Shown: one piece after another, positions 4,596 through 5,616 of the stretch | How positions within the stretch are numbered: the stretch's first letter is position 1 | Layout: every line of letters begins with the position of its first letter | Assembly (NCBI GenBank): GCA_001800515.1 | Contig: MGVN01000182.1 | Coordinates: 412 to 6,027 of the forward strand | Direction of reading: 5' to 3' | Origin: Elusimicrobia bacterium RIFOXYB2_FULL_49_7 | GTDB lineage: Bacteria > Fibrobacterota > OXYB2-FULL-49-7 | Length of the DNA: 5,616 nt | Translations under genes and position numbers: made by a program | The notes under the pieces: generated by a model | The model's database searches: none | The model's input: only the letters and a program-made list of their open reading frames with translations | Told to the model about the DNA's origin: nothing

Positions 4596-5616
4596 CGACC
4601 ATCAAGCCCGGGATTCGCATTGGCGAGACTGGAAATGGCAGATACGGCATTGCATTCGAAATCTCGCCACTTTCGAGCGGGTATTGGGTGTTACCCTCTC
4701 CGCTGAAAAACGGAAGCAATTCGAGGAAACAACGGCCCGCTTCCCGCTTTCCATTACCCCCTACTACCTGTCTCTGATTGACACACGCGACATGGAAAAC
4801 GATCCCATTTTCAAGCAGTCTTTTCCCTCGTCACAGGAACTCAGGGTCATGAAGTGCGACATGCCGGATCCGCTCCACGAAGACCGGGACAGCCCGGTAC
4901 CGGGCGTCATCCATCGTTATCCGGACCGTGTATTACTGATCGTTAGCAATATGTGCGCCATGTACTGCCGTCATTGCACCCGTAAACGGCGAGTGGGCGA
5001 CCAGGACAGTATCCCGGCACGCGCGGAGATCGAGGCGGGCATAGACTATATCCGCCGTACACCGCAAATACGCGACGTCCTGCTGAGCGGCGGTGATCCC
5101 TTCCTCTTATCAGATGATTATCTGGAATGGATTCTAAGCGAACTTCGGCGCATTCCGCATGTGGAGGTCATCCGGATAGGCACCCGCACCCCGGTGGTAC
5201 TTCCCTTTCGCATCACGGATGACCTGGTCCGGATGTTGCGGAAATACCACCCGCTCTGGATTAACACCCATTTCAACCATCCGCTCGAACTCACCCAATC
5301 CTCCCGCGAAGCGTTGGCAAAAATGGCCGATGCCGGCATCCCGCTCGGCAATCAGTCCGTGCTTCTGGCCGGGGTAAACGATTGCCCCCGAATCATGCGG
5401 GCATTGGTCCATAAACTGGCCCGCAACCGGGTCCGTCCCTATTATCTGTATCAATGTGATCTGTCCGAAGGTCTGAACCACTTCCGCACCCCGGTGGGCA
5501 AGGGCATTGAAATCCTGGAAAGTCTCATCGGCCATACCAGCGGTTTCTGCGTACCGACCTATGTCATCGACGCTCCGGGAGGCGGAGGAAAAATACCCCT
5601 GATGCCGAACTATCTG
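4555..5616 (+). CDS. kamA: L-lysine 2,3-aminomutase, C-terminus cut by window edge
   Basis: This radical SAM, PLP-dependent enzyme converts L-lysine to L-beta-lysine. The frame is open to the right edge (354 residues; family members are usually about 400 or more). The N-terminal [12 protein letters not shown] (23-34) is typical of KamA. The 4Fe-4S motif is CAMYCRHC (Cys134, Cys138, Cys141), SAM-binding SGGDP is at 178-182, [14 protein letters not shown] is at 299-312, and [10 protein letters not shown] is at 337-346. From knowledge of the Clostridium subterminale enzyme, Asp302 and Asp339 correspond to the two Asp that bind the lysine side-chain amine, and Lys346 to the PLP lysine; all align at a constant offset of 9. 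Glutamate 2,3-aminomutases replace these Asp, so lysine is the likely substrate. EpmB is a shorter relative and lacks the WxDWxWQ start. The adjacent genes do not settle its role: beta-lysine could feed an N-acetyl-beta-lysine osmolyte route (partner ablB) or lysine fermentation. Confidence 0.93.
   Translation, partial: MPLTQNQENIIHAIDHQARDSHWRDWKWQIRHCIRNLATFERVLGVTLSAEKRKQFEETTARFPLSITPYYLSLIDTRDMENDPIFKQSFPSSQELRVMKCDMPDPLHEDRDSPVPGVIHRYPDRVLLIVSNMCAMYCRHCTRKRRVGDQDSIPARAEIEAGIDYIRRTPQIRDVLLSGGDPFLLSDDYLEWILSELRRIPHVEVIRIGTRTPVVLPFRITDDLVRMLRKYHPLWINTHFNHPLELTQSSREALAKMADAGIPLGNQSVLLAGVNDCPRIMRALVHKLARNRVRPYYLYQCDLSEGLNHFRTPVGKGIEILESLIGHTSGFCVPTYVIDAPGGGGKIPLMPNYL

Noticed and set aside
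5118..5535. Minus-strand frames of 77 and 133 codons opposite kamA
   Set aside because: They lie wholly within the conserved kamA coding sequence and show no recognisable motif.

Overview
The window looks like a stretch of Gram-negative-type bacterial chromosome with moderate GC. It is gene-dense, with two noticeably AT-rich intergenic spacers. The gene content suggests an anaerobic or microaerophilic environmental bacterium: a B12-binding-type radical SAM enzyme, a lysine 2,3-aminomutase, a tandem-STAS regulator and a stand-alone nadC. My best guess is Desulfobacterota or a neighbouring phylum, but this is a family-level impression and no marker gene is present. I see no mobile element, CRISPR array, rRNA or tRNA.

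Layout. (1) 1-820, minus strand: a transglutaminase-like protein with a recognisable Cys/His/Asp triad, whose C-terminus runs off the left edge. (2) 821-908: an AT-rich divergent spacer holding a near-consensus sigma70-type promoter that points right. (3) 909-1631, plus: a protein of two STAS domains. A perfect 24-bp palindrome (1298-1321) lies inside this gene. (4) 1612-3051, minus: a B12-binding/radical SAM protein that converges on the STAS gene with a 20-bp overlap of the two 3' ends. (5) 3104-3955, plus: nadC, quinolinate phosphoribosyltransferase, diverging from the radical SAM gene across only 52 bp. (6) 3976-4293, minus: cutA, convergent with nadC across 20 bp. (7) 4294-4554: a 261-bp spacer with a small inverted repeat on the cutA side, a promoter candidate on the kamA side, and a protein-like minus-strand reading frame that I cannot identify. 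(8) 4555 to the right edge, plus: kamA, lysine 2,3-aminomutase, truncated by the window just after its PLP-lysine motif.

How the genes work together. Strands alternate gene by gene (-, +, -, +, -, +), so no two genes form an operon here and each needs its own promoter. There is no evidence that the six genes form one pathway. NadC makes NAD precursor, CutA is a small trimeric housekeeping protein, KamA makes beta-lysine (for an osmolyte or lysine catabolism, to be decided by the gene beyond the right edge), and the STAS protein is a probable phospho-switch regulator without a visible partner. The transglutaminase-like protein and the radical SAM enzyme have no assignable substrate. I do not see convincing evidence of a new multi-gene system. 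The points most worth following are the exact palindrome in the STAS gene, the orphan B12 radical SAM enzyme, and the protein-like frame opposite the kamA leader.
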